From Draconibacterium orientale (lineage in GTDB: Bacteria; Bacteroidota; Bacteroidia; Bacteroidales; JAADGE01): a stretch of DNA of 44,801 bases. Position numbers and translations under genes: made by a program. Below, in pieces: positions 1 to 7,676 of the stretch. Position 1 is the first letter of the stretch. Each line of letters begins with the position of its first letter. The stretch spans positions 1-44,801 of the forward strand of contig DYMH01000015.1 of the NCBI GenBank assembly GCA_020721645.1, written 5' to 3'. A model generated the notes under the pieces. The model worked only from the letters and a program-made list of their open reading frames with translations, ran no database searches and was not told the origin of the DNA.

Positions 1-1
1 T

Positions 2-136
2 ATGAGTCCGGTATAATAAGCCGCATGGCGATTATATTTGCAAAATTATCAAATCGCAAAATACTGTTTTACAGTTAATTAGAAAATCGCCTTGCGGCTT
101 TGATTTCACAAATTCTGCTTTTTATACCGGACTCAT
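2..136. repeat. Long inverted repeat, MITE- or BIME-like
   Basis: The outer arms ATGAGTCCGGTATAA (2-16) and its exact reverse complement (122-136) are 15 bp and perfect. A second nested pair, 18-33 and 85-100, is 16 bp with one mismatch. The right side carries about 20 extra bases between the two arms, so the hairpin is asymmetric. No reading frame of note lies inside. It could be a small non-autonomous element or an interspersed palindromic repeat. The left flank is cut by the window edge, so target-site duplication cannot be judged. Confidence 0.7.
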
Positions 137-271
137 TTATTACAAAAAATAATGAAGAATGTTTATATTCTCCAAATATAATCCGGAATTGGAACTATTC
201 ATGTTTTGTTTGATTTGCAAAAATTCAAAAAAATGAATAATTGTGCAGTAGTTTATTTGCAGTCAAGTACT

Positions 272-1144
272 TTATTTTTTTTGTTTAAAAAGAAATTCTT
301 TCTCTTTTGATGTCAGAGAATCGTATCCTGATTTTGATATTTTATCCAATATTCGGTCCATTTCAGAAATTGTATCTGCTTTATTTTTGTTCCATTGCAT
401 ATCATCTTTCGGCGTTTTGGATTTCGGATTGCGATACGAAATTTTCATCTGTTTGCCCGATGATTTGAACATTGAGAAAAATTCGTCCAAAAAATTACTA
501 AACCACCGGTTGATGTCTTTCCCTGCTCGCATTTTATATCCCCACCATAAGCCGTAAAATGCACCTCCCATGTGAGCAAAATGTGCAACATTGTTGAATC
601 CGGGAGATTTAAGGTCGCTTAAAACACCCACAAAATCCAAGAAAAAAGAGATTAAGGCAATATATTTTATTTTAACAGTTCCAATAAATACCAGATTCAA
701 AGAATAATCCGGTTTGTATGATGAAATAGCAAAAACTATCGACATAACGGCTGCTGATGCTCCTACAACGCCTGCACGTGCGTATTCCGGTAAAAACGAA
801 TTGGTCGCCAAATGAAAAAATGCTCCGAAAAATCCGCCCAGCAAATAGACCGCCAAAAGTTGTTTATTACTTAAAAAGTGCATGAAAATTCCGCCAAACC
901 AATACAACCACAACATATTGAAAAGTATGTGCATAAATCCTTCATGAACAAACATATAACTCAGCACTGTCCATGGGCGATAAAGCAAAAGATGGTAGTC
1001 GCCCGGTATTGCAAAATATTTACTTATCGGGTAAAAAATGTCAGCTACATAGAGCAATGCGAAAAATCCGACATTAATATAAATGATTTTGATATAATAT
1101 GAACTTTGCTTAAAAGAAGCTTTTATTTCATCAATTATCGACAT
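272..1144 (-). CDS. Rhomboid family intramembrane serine protease (C-terminal tail type)
   Basis: This is a 290-residue membrane protein with about six transmembrane segments in residues 20-205, followed by a charged cytoplasmic tail of about 85 residues. Rhomboid landmarks are visible: HILFNM near residue 72, the catalytic serine region GVVGASAA (Ser130) and HFAHMGG (His191). The usual GxSG is GASA here, so the residue after the catalytic Ser is Ala rather than Gly. The tail resembles the short C-terminal domain found on many Bacteroidota rhomboids (DUF6576-like, from memory). It lies 12 nt after the second rhomboid gene on the same strand, in an apparent mutL-rhomboid-rhomboid operon. Rhomboids cleave membrane-anchored substrates; the substrate here is unknown. 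Family certain, activity likely. Confidence 0.9.
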   Translation of the reverse strand: MSIIDEIKASFKQSSYYIKIIYINVGFFALLYVADIFYPISKYFAIPGDYHLLLYRPWTVLSYMFVHEGFMHILFNMLWLYWFGGIFMHFLSNKQLLAVYLLGGFFGAFFHLATNSFLPEYARAGVVGASAAVMSIVFAISSYKPDYSLNLVFIGTVKIKYIALISFFLDFVGVLSDLKSPGFNNVAHFAHMGGAFYGLWWGYKMRAGKDINRWFSNFLDEFFSMFKSSGKQMKISYRNPKSKTPKDDMQWNKNKADTISEMDRILDKISKSGYDSLTSKEKEFLFKQKK

Positions 1145-1156
1145 GTTGTGTGGTTT

Positions 1157-1885
1157 TTAAAAGAAATTTTTCTTGTCTTTATTCCATATTTTTATCATGA
1201 TAAATCCAAACAGCATACCGCCAAGGTGAGCAAAGTGTGCAATGTTATCGTCCGGACGGTTTGCGATACCGCCAAAAAGTTCAATAGCTCCGTATCCCAT
1301 AACAAAATATTTTGCTTTTATCGGTATAGGAATAAACATGAGGTAGAGTTCTGTATTTGGAAACAACATTCCAAAACCGAGTAGTAATCCAAATACCGCT
1401 CCCGATGCTCCAACAGTTGGAATATGAATCAAATAATTTAACTGTGCCATCGATGCATCTACAAAATATTTCCCTTGCTGAATGGCTGTCAGTCCTTTTT
1501 CAAAAACTGTATTGATTGCTTCGGGAGACATGGTTTTCGACACATGATAAACTTGGTAATAAATGACCGCCGAATGCAAAACTGCGGCTCCTAAGCCGGT
1601 AAACATGTAAAAAATAAAAAATCGTTTCGGGCCCCAAACACGTTCGAGAATCTGACCGAACATCCACAAGGCATACATATTGAACAAAATATGCATAAAT
1701 CCGCCATGCATAAACATGTGGGTTATCAATTGAAAAGGACGAAAGGCATCGGACTTGATGTAGTACAACCCCAAAATAGAATTCAAATCGGTTCCGATAG
1801 TAATTTGCAATAATGTTGCAATCACAAAAATTGCAATATTGAGTAACAAAAGATTTTTTACTACCGGAGGCATGTTTTGGAACAT
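1157..1885 (-). CDS. Rhomboid family intramembrane serine protease
   Basis: This is a 242-residue integral membrane protein with the complete rhomboid signature: HILFNM near residues 65-70, GASGAVFG with catalytic Ser161, and HFAHLGG with His220. An insertion of about 45 residues (about 110-155) lies between transmembrane segments ahead of the Ser-bearing helix. It has no long C-terminal tail, unlike its neighbour. The gene follows mutL by 113 nt and precedes the second rhomboid by 12 nt, so the two proteases are probably co-transcribed. Tandem rhomboids beside mutL are, from memory, a common Bacteroidota arrangement; a functional link to mismatch repair is not implied. Substrates are not predictable from sequence. 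Confidence 0.93.
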   Translation of the reverse strand: MFQNMPPVVKNLLLLNIAIFVIATLLQITIGTDLNSILGLYYIKSDAFRPFQLITHMFMHGGFMHILFNMYALWMFGQILERVWGPKRFFIFYMFTGLGAAVLHSAVIYYQVYHVSKTMSPEAINTVFEKGLTAIQQGKYFVDASMAQLNYLIHIPTVGASGAVFGLLLGFGMLFPNTELYLMFIPIPIKAKYFVMGYGAIELFGGIANRPDDNIAHFAHLGGMLFGFIMIKIWNKDKKNFF

Positions 1886-1998
1886 AAATTAAAATTATGA
1901 AAATTATGTAATGTGAAAATTTGAAAAGAATTTGCGAAATTATTAATTCCCGAGTAAAATTTCTTGATTCTTTTGTCTAGTATCTCGTGTCTGTAAAT

Positions 1999-3825
1999 TT
2001 ATTTGAATTTTTTTTCAATTTCATCGGTATTCAATATCGAAATAATTATTTTTCCGGAAGGCGAAAAATTTGGAGAACTGCACGAAAAGAGGCTTTCAAT
2101 AAGTTGGTTTATTTCGGGGCTCGATAATTTCTGTCCATATTTTATTGAAGCAGATTTTGACACCACGCAGGCTATAAATTCCTGAACATTGTTTGAAATG
2201 TTTCCTTCTTCCGATTTGATGTTTTCAATCAAACTGCGAACCAATTCTTCGGGGTCGCTGCCCGTTAAATACGAAGGAATTCCGCTGACTACTATCGTAG
2301 ATTTCCCCAGAGTCCCGATATCAAAACCGGCTTCGCGAATTTGGTTCTGTAATTCGTAAATTAATGAAAATTCGTTGGGCTCTAATTCAAGACTCACAGG
2401 GTAGAGTGTTTGTTGCGAACAACTCGTTTTCGATTTCATTTCGTTGCGAAATCGCTCGTATAATATCCGCTCATGAGCTCGTTTTTGGTCGATAAGCATT
2501 AAACCCGATTTCACCGGTGTTACAATGTATTTGTTTTTTAATTGAACGTAATTGCTTGTAAACAAGGAGTTGTCGGCTTGAATTGTTTTTTGAATTGGCA
2601 GCTTTTCTCCGGGATTTTCAAATGTGCTTAACAATTCGTCCCAATTTCCTAAATTGTCTTTTTCTTGCTGCGTTTTATGAAAATTCTCCGTCGATTGCGA
2701 ATTGTGTTTCGTTTCCGTATCAAATGGATTGTAATTCGGATTTAATGTAATTTCGGGTTGTTTAATAAGTGTATTTTGAGACAGATAGGAAATCTCGAAT
2801 GCTCCTTCCCTGTCGAAATCAATAGAGGGAACGATATTGTATTTTCCCAAGGATTCTTTGATTGATGAACGAAGGATTTGAAATATCATTTGTGCATTTT
2901 CAAAATTAATCTCTGTCTTTTGTGGGTGAATGTTGATGTCGATACTTTCCGGAGCGATATCAAAATAAAGAAAATAAACAGGTGCGGAATCTTTGGCGAT
3001 AATTTGGTCGTAGGCTGATAAAACTGCTTTGTTAAAATAAGCATGTTTCATAAAACGATTGTTGACAAAAAAGAAATTTTCCGATTGTTTATTTCGTGCA
3101 GTTTCGGGTTTACCTATAAATCCTGAAATATTAATAATCGAGCTTTTTGTATTCACCGGAACTAAACTTTGTTGAATGCTTTTCCCGAACAAATTTGCAA
3201 TTCGTTGCAAATAAGAACCGGTAATTAACTTATAAACCACAACATCGTCTTCGATTAATGTGAAATTGACATCGGGGCGGGTCAATGCCGTTTTTCTAAA
3301 TTCGTTGAGGATATGACCGAACTCGGTTGTATTTTTTTTAAGAAACTTGCGACGTGCAGGCACATTGAAAAATAAATTGCGAACAGCAAAATTACACCCT
3401 TCCGAGCAATTGACGACTTCTTGTTTTATAATTTCCGACCCATTGATAACGAGATGTGTTCCCAATTCCGAACCCCGTTGTTTTGTTTTCAGCTCTACAT
3501 GGGCTATTGCTGCAATTGATGCCAAGGCTTCGCCGCGAAAACCCATCGAGCGAAGAGAGAATAATTCTTCCGCTTTGCTTATTTTTGATGTTGCATGGCG
3601 TTCAAATGACATTCGTGCATCGGTTTCCGACATTCCTTTGCCATTATCAATTATCTGAATTAACTGCTTCCCGGCCTCCTTTATTACCACTGTTATTTCC
3701 GTAGAATCGGCATCTAAGGCATTTTCAACCAATTCCTTTACCACTGAAGCCGGTCGCTGTATAACCTCTCCGGCAGCTATCTGATTAGCTACCGAATCGG
3801 GCAGTAAGTGGATAATGTCGCTCAT
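1999..3825 (-). CDS. mutL: DNA mismatch repair protein MutL
   Basis: This 608-residue protein has a GHKL ATPase N-terminus: IAAGEVIQRPASVVKELVEN (Glu34 catalytic, Asn35), DNGKGM near residues 60-65 and FRGEAL at 97-102. A variable linker (about 340-420) leads to the C-terminal dimerisation domain. MutL couples MutS mismatch recognition to downstream strand removal. In the C-terminal domain the endonuclease motif DQHA(X)2E(X)4E reads DQKRAHERILYE (starting near residue 446), with the His replaced by Lys. The CPHGRP-type motif near the end is replaced by SPNFSPSGK. So either this MutL has weak or no nicking activity, or it uses a lineage variant of the metal site. The start is the ATG preceding SDIIHLLPD, the normal family N-terminus. 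Confidence 0.97.
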   Translation of the reverse strand: MSDIIHLLPDSVANQIAAGEVIQRPASVVKELVENALDADSTEITVVIKEAGKQLIQIIDNGKGMSETDARMSFERHATSKISKAEELFSLRSMGFRGEALASIAAIAHVELKTKQRGSELGTHLVINGSEIIKQEVVNCSEGCNFAVRNLFFNVPARRKFLKKNTTEFGHILNEFRKTALTRPDVNFTLIEDDVVVYKLITGSYLQRIANLFGKSIQQSLVPVNTKSSIINISGFIGKPETARNKQSENFFFVNNRFMKHAYFNKAVLSAYDQIIAKDSAPVYFLYFDIAPESIDINIHPQKTEINFENAQMIFQILRSSIKESLGKYNIVPSIDFDREGAFEISYLSQNTLIKQPEITLNPNYNPFDTETKHNSQSTENFHKTQQEKDNLGNWDELLSTFENPGEKLPIQKTIQADNSLFTSNYVQLKNKYIVTPVKSGLMLIDQKRAHERILYERFRNEMKSKTSCSQQTLYPVSLELEPNEFSLIYELQNQIREAGFDIGTLGKSTIVVSGIPSYLTGSDPEELVRSLIENIKSEEGNISNNVQEFIACVVSKSASIKYGQKLSSPEINQLIESLFSCSSPNFSPSGKIIISILNTDEIEKKFK

Positions 3826-3841
3826 TTTCCTTGATTTTTTT

Positions 3842-4077
3842 TTATTTTACGAGCAACAAAGTTATTAAAATTCTTAGAATCCGTATTAACTTTCTAAATA
3901 CGTTTTTTGAAACAATAGATGAGTTTGATATATTAAAACGGCTAAACTTATAAGGTTGGACTTGAAAGTGCACAATCGAGTCTCGGTTAATTAAAATGCG
4001 AAGAACCGAAAGGGCACTGCCGAAAATTATAGCTAAGCCAAAAATTGTCAGATAATCTTTTACCCTGCCGTTTTTTT
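3842..4077 (-). other. Open frame without start codon; possible remnant of a membrane protein
   Basis: On the minus strand 77 codons stay open between a TAA at about 4077 and a TAA at 3842-3844. The translation starts with a hydrophobic stretch (DYLTIFGLAIIFGSALSVLR) followed by a mixed polar region and a basic-hydrophobic end. No ATG lies at its beginning, and it overlaps the putative mutL promoter. In AT-rich DNA such an open run can arise by chance. It may be decayed coding sequence from a gene that once followed the XRE regulator. No family is recognised. Confidence 0.2.
3857..3864 (-). promoter_or_regulatory. Candidate -7 box for mutL
   Basis: On the minus strand the sequence TAACTTTG matches the Bacteroidota TAnnTTTG element and lies about 30 nt upstream of the mutL ATG. 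No clear TTTG is seen at the expected -33 distance, so this is a half-match. Confidence 0.4.
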
Positions 4078-4158
4078 ACAAATCAATCAGCTTTCCAATA
4101 ACTATACTTCGTTATATTTTCATTTCAAACAGAGTATTAGTAATATACTGATATTAAG

Positions 4159-4227
4159 TCTCGCAAAGACGCCAAAACGCAAATGATTCAATATCAACTT
4201 CTATGCGTGCTTTGTGACATTACGAGA
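4159..4227. repeat. Imperfect palindromic intergenic repeat
   Basis: The left arm TCTCGCAAAGACGCCAAAAC (4159-4178) and the right arm ending in CATTACGAGA (4204-4227) are imperfect inverted copies. They would form a hairpin of roughly 23 bp with several mismatches. Words like CGCAAAGACGC are, from memory, common in intergenic repeats of Bacteroidota. The surrounding gap 3865-4380 contains no gene that can be supported. Confidence 0.5.
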
Positions 4228-4380
4228 TAAAAATTACCGACCTATTCCATTAATAAACCTAATAAAAAATGCTAAATTGTATAAACTCCTTCCGAAGATT
4301 ATAACAGTTTAGCGTTAATTAATAAAACATTAAAATAATCGAATAATTTAAACGATTATTTTTTCTTAAATGTTTCTATA

Positions 4381-4540
4381 TTACAGTTTACCGGTGTCAA
4401 TTAACTGTTTGATATCAACGACACTCATTAGGTTTTGTAAATCTTTATATAAACTCGCTTTCGTATGTAAAACTTTGCACAACATATCGAATTTCAATTT
4501 TAAAAACAATCTGTAAAAGAAAAACAATAATAAATGTCAT
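4381..4540 (-). other. Possible decayed small gene downstream of the XRE regulator
   Basis: Minus-strand frames here look protein-like. A 34-codon frame runs from ATG at 4485 to TAA at 4381 and ends LMSVVDIKQLIDTGKL. A different frame starts at ATG 4540 with a hydrophobic peptide (MTFIIVFLLQIVF) and stops after 31 codons within the first. One frameshift would join them into one small membrane-anchored product. Small XRE regulators of this type are often paired with a small membrane protein gene, and this is where it would lie. It may equally be chance. No family can be named. Confidence 0.25.
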
Positions 4541-4628
4541 TCCTTTACAGGTATTTAATAACATTCAGCTTGAAAAGCAAAACGAAAACAATATTGAAAG
4601 CCTCAATGAATTTACAAACGCACAATTC

Positions 4629-4832
4629 TTAATCCGCGTCTTCTAACTTAAAAAGATCTTCAAGCTTTATTTTAAAAAAGCGAGCTATCTTCAATGCTAA
4701 TACAGTCGACGGAACAAACTTCCCCGTTTCAATAGCATGAATAGTTTGTCTCGAAACGTTAACTTTTTCAGCAAGTTCAGCCTGTGTGATTTTTTTCTTG
4801 GCTCGTTCAACTCTTATAGTGTTCTCCATCAT
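4629..4832 (-). CDS. Small XRE-family (Cro/CI type) transcriptional regulator
   Basis: This is a 67-residue protein that is nearly all one helix-turn-helix domain. It has the pattern ITQAELAEKVNVSRQTIHAI (residues 15-34) followed by a helix with VPSTVLALKIARFFKIKLED. Two ATGs are adjacent, so the start could be one codon later. Such single-domain regulators bind a short palindrome as dimers and are typically autoregulated with a partner membrane-protein gene. No intact partner is present, only ambiguous open frames downstream (4381-4540 and 3842-4077). Palindromes containing TGTAAA/TTTACA at 4964-5010 lie 130-180 nt upstream and could be its operator, though this is only a guess. Confidence 0.85.
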   Translation of the reverse strand: MMENTIRVERAKKKITQAELAEKVNVSRQTIHAIETGKFVPSTVLALKIARFFKIKLEDLFKLEDAD

Positions 4833-4963
4833 GGTTTTATGTAAAAAATTATTATTTGAGTATTTTTATAATAGTTTTTCAAAAAGCGTGCCGAAACGTG
4901 TATATTAATATTTTTTTAAATTTTTAATATTTTGAAAACATATATTTTGGATGTAAGTACCTG

Positions 4964-5010
4964 TTTACATCTGTAAATTTTGAAGTTAATAATGTAAAGA
5001 GGGCTTTACA
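4964..5010. promoter_or_regulatory. Clustered TTTACA/TGTAAA palindromes, candidate operator
   Basis: TTTACA-TC-TGTAAA (4964-4977) and TGTAAAG-AGGG-CTTTACA (4993-5010) are two perfect inverted repeats sharing the same half-site, 15 nt apart. They lie upstream of the XRE regulator gene and in the long spacer before gmhA. Repeated half-sites with dyad symmetry are typical of operators. No promoter element can be placed confidently beside them. Confidence 0.35.
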
Positions 5011-5415
5011 GAATGAATTTCTCCTCATTATTTTCGTGTTCTTTCAATTTTAATAAAATACAATTGTAATTTACATAAAAACAAACGGACGTTACAAAAA
5101 GTAAATAAGACTTAACTTTGTAGGAATCCGTTACAACTCGATTTAGCATAAACTATACCAAAATATGCAATTCTCAGGAACTTAAATCATGAACTGTGTA
5201 AGTACTTGATGATGAAGTAGATAGAATTTGATAATCGTTCAAATCCCACATAATATGCATTTTCCCTCCAAATCTCTTGTACTTCATACAATTGTATTTT
5301 TGTATGATATTTTGTAAATATCAGAATATCAATGCTTTAAATCAAATAATGAACTGTTTTCTTTCTTTCTTTTGTGTGATTTTTTTAAAATAGTTTGTGA
5401 AAAAATTCGTCTTAA
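5011..5415. other. Non-coding spacer, no supported gene
   Basis: The stretch is AT-rich and lacks a credible gene. One orphan TAACTTTG (5113-5120, plus) resembles a -7 box but has no -33 partner and no gene directly after it. A 28-codon minus-strand frame (5174-5260) has a GGAGG upstream of its ATG but no other sign of coding. Confidence 0.5.
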
Positions 5416-5445
5416 TTGGGGAGTTGTAGTTTTTTTATAAATTTG
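5416..5445 (+). promoter_or_regulatory. Promoter of gmhA-yifB
   Basis: TTG (5416-5418), a 19-nt spacer and TAAATTTG (5438-5445) match the Bacteroidota -33/-7 consensus. The -7 box ends 14 nt before the gmhA ATG, implying a very short leader. Confidence 0.7.
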
Positions 5446-5459
5446 AAAAAAAAATAGAT

Positions 5460-6053
5460 ATGGATTCTTTTGATATTTTAGATAATTTTACAGAAGCTGA
5501 AAACGTATTAAAAAAATTTATTTCAGAAAAAAAGAATTTTGAAAACATCTGTCGGGTAGGGGAGGCGATGACTACCGCAATTTTAAAGGGAAATAAAATA
5601 ATTGCTTGCGGAAACGGTGGGTCGATGAGCGATGCAATGCACTTTGCCGAAGAACTCAGCGGACGATTCCGAAATTCGCGTCCCTCGATTCCTGCGATTG
5701 CAGTTTCCGACCCCGGATTTATTACTTGCACGGCGAACGATTACGGCTACGATTCAATCTTTTCCCGTTTTATTGAAGGTTTAGGAAAAGAAGGTGATGT
5801 TATTTTACTTATAAGCACAAGCGGAAATTCAAAAAATATTATCAAAGCGGCAGAAGTTGCACACCAAAAAAATATTTTTGTTGTCGGACTCACCGGAAAA
5901 GATGGCGGAAAACTCGCCGAATTATGTGATGCCGAAATCAGAGTTACTCATTTTGGATTCGCAGACAGGATACAAGAAATACATATTAAAATTATTCATT
6001 CGTTGGTTCAATATATTGAAAGACATGTTTTTAGTGTTGATAATATAAAATAA
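5460..6053 (+). CDS. gmhA: D-sedoheptulose 7-phosphate isomerase (SIS domain)
   Basis: This 197-residue cytosolic SIS-domain protein is the usual GmhA length. It matches GmhA along its length: CGNGGSMSDAMHFAEELSGR (residues 50-69, Glu65), STSGNS (119-124), and HFGFADRIQEIHIKIIH (164-180) with His175 and His180. Glu65 and His180 are the catalytic pair described for E. coli GmhA, and the numbering coincides. The reaction converts sedoheptulose 7-phosphate to glycero-manno-heptose 7-phosphate, the first step to ADP-heptose for LPS core or capsule. No other heptose gene is nearby. It heads a two-gene unit with yifB 6 nt downstream and has its own promoter 15 nt upstream. Confidence 0.93.
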   Translation: MDSFDILDNFTEAENVLKKFISEKKNFENICRVGEAMTTAILKGNKIIACGNGGSMSDAMHFAEELSGRFRNSRPSIPAIAVSDPGFITCTANDYGYDSIFSRFIEGLGKEGDVILLISTSGNSKNIIKAAEVAHQKNIFVVGLTGKDGGKLAELCDAEIRVTHFGFADRIQEIHIKIIHSLVQYIERHVFSVDNIK

Positions 6054-6059
6054 AAATTC

Positions 6060-7598
6060 ATGCTTGTAAAAACATACGGAGGTGCGGTTCAGGGTGTAAA
6101 CTCAACCACTATAACAGTGGAGGTTGATATTTCCCGCGGAGCCAATTTTTATATGGTTGGCTTGCCTGATGCGGCTGTTAAAGAAAGTCAGCAACGGGTG
6201 GAATCTGCATTAAGGCAGTATGAGTACAAAATTCCGGGAAAAAAGGTCGTTATCAATATGGCTCCCGCCGATATACGAAAAGAAGGTTCGGCATACGATC
6301 TGACAATAGCAATAGGAATTCTGGCGGCTTCCGAGCAAATGAAATCGGAAGATGTTCATCGTTATGTCATTATGGGGGAGTTATCTTTGGACGGAACATT
6401 GCTTCCAATAAAAGGAGTGTTACCAATAGCGATTCAAGCACGTGCCGAAGGTTTTGAAGGTTTCATCTTACCTGTCGAAAATGCACGGGAAGCCGCCGTG
6501 GTAAATAAATTAAAAGTTTTCGGGGTCGATAATATTAAACAAGTGATAGATTTTTTTGACGGTAAAATCGAAATTCAGCCTACCATTGTCGATACTCGAA
6601 AGGAATTTATGGAGCAATCCAATTTGTCCGATGTCGATTTCACCGATGTTAAGGGACAAGAGAATGTGAAACGAGCTTTGGAAATAGCCGCAGCCGGCGG
6701 ACACAATATTATAATGATAGGACCGCCCGGAGCCGGAAAAACCATGCTGGCAAAGCGATTGCCGACAGTTTTACCGCCTTTGAGCCTACACGAAGCTTTG
6801 GAAACAACGAAAATACATTCCATAGCCGGAAAAACAGAAAAAAATGCATCGTTAATTACGGCACGCCCATTTCGTTCGCCACACCATACAATCAGCGATG
6901 TGGCATTGGTCGGAGGAGGAAGTTTTCCGCAACCCGGCGAAATTTCTTTGGCTCACAACGGTGTTTTATTTTTAGATGAATTGCCTGAATTTAAGCGAAC
7001 TGTCCTTGAAGTAATGCGTCAACCGCTCGAAGACAGAGTGATTAGTATTTCGCGTGCTAAATTTACTGTCGAGTATCCTGCCAATTTCATGTTGGTGGCT
7101 TCGATGAATCCCTGTCCGTGCGGATATTATAATCACCCCGAAAAGGAATGTGTTTGCGGAACCGGAACTGTACAAAAATATCTAAACAAAATTTCGGGAC
7201 CTTTATTAGACAGAATTGATATTCATATCGAAGTTGTTCCTGTGCCGTTTGGGAAACTTTCCGAAATAAAATCTTCTGAAAGCAGCGAAACGGTTCGTAA
7301 AAGAGTTATTGTCGCACGAGAAAAACAGACAGAACGCTTTAAAGATTCCCCCGGAATACATTCCAATGCTCAGATGAGTTCGAAAATGCTTCGGGTGCAT
7401 TGCGAGCTCGATTCGGCAGGCAATACACTTTTGAAAACTGCAATGGAGCGATTGGGTTTATCGGCACGTGCCTACGATAGAATTTTGAAAGTTTCCAGAA
7501 CAATCGCCGATTTGGAAAACAGTGCGGATATTAAAACTGAACATCTTGCAGAAGCAATTCAGTATCGTAGCTTAGACAGAGAGAGCTGGGGCAAATAA
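6060..7598 (+). CDS. YifB/ComM family Mg-chelatase-like AAA+ ATPase
   Basis: This 512-residue cytosolic ATPase has the standard architecture. An N-terminal ChlI-like domain (1-175) precedes the AAA+ core with Walker A GPPGAGKT (221-228), the family stretch RPFRSPHHTISD (269-280) and Walker B GVLFLDELPEF (301-311). A cysteine cluster follows, NPCPCGYY with two further cysteines (352, 354, 364, 366). The C-terminal Mg-chelatase lid domain follows (about 410-505). ComM of this family is a helicase that promotes branch migration during integration of transformed DNA; in Bacteroidota the function is mostly uncharacterised. It starts 6 nt after gmhA, probably in the same transcript. Confidence 0.94.
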   Translation: MLVKTYGGAVQGVNSTTITVEVDISRGANFYMVGLPDAAVKESQQRVESALRQYEYKIPGKKVVINMAPADIRKEGSAYDLTIAIGILAASEQMKSEDVHRYVIMGELSLDGTLLPIKGVLPIAIQARAEGFEGFILPVENAREAAVVNKLKVFGVDNIKQVIDFFDGKIEIQPTIVDTRKEFMEQSNLSDVDFTDVKGQENVKRALEIAAAGGHNIIMIGPPGAGKTMLAKRLPTVLPPLSLHEALETTKIHSIAGKTEKNASLITARPFRSPHHTISDVALVGGGSFPQPGEISLAHNGVLFLDELPEFKRTVLEVMRQPLEDRVISISRAKFTVEYPANFMLVASMNPCPCGYYNHPEKECVCGTGTVQKYLNKISGPLLDRIDIHIEVVPVPFGKLSEIKSSESSETVRKRVIVAREKQTERFKDSPGIHSNAQMSSKMLRVHCELDSAGNTLLKTAMERLGLSARAYDRILKVSRTIADLENSADIKTEHLAEAIQYRSLDRESWGK

Positions 7599-7676
7599 AA
7601 TTTTAGATTTCAGAAAGAAGTATTCAAAATAATAAATATTAGTATTTAAATAAAGTATTCATTAAAAATTAAACTT

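Noticed and set aside
3347-3704. Plus-strand open frames opposite mutL
   Set aside because: They are shadows of a recognised gene, with unlikely composition and no family features.
4370-4516. 48-codon plus-strand frame starting at an ATG in the mutL-gmhA spacer
   Set aside because: Composition looks random (Cys/Phe/Ile/Asn rich), there is no promoter, and the opposite strand looks more protein-like.
5174-5260. 28-codon minus-strand frame with GGAGG just upstream of its ATG
   Set aside because: It is very short, Shine-Dalgarno is a weak criterion in Bacteroidota, the serine-rich peptide matches nothing known, and there is no promoter.
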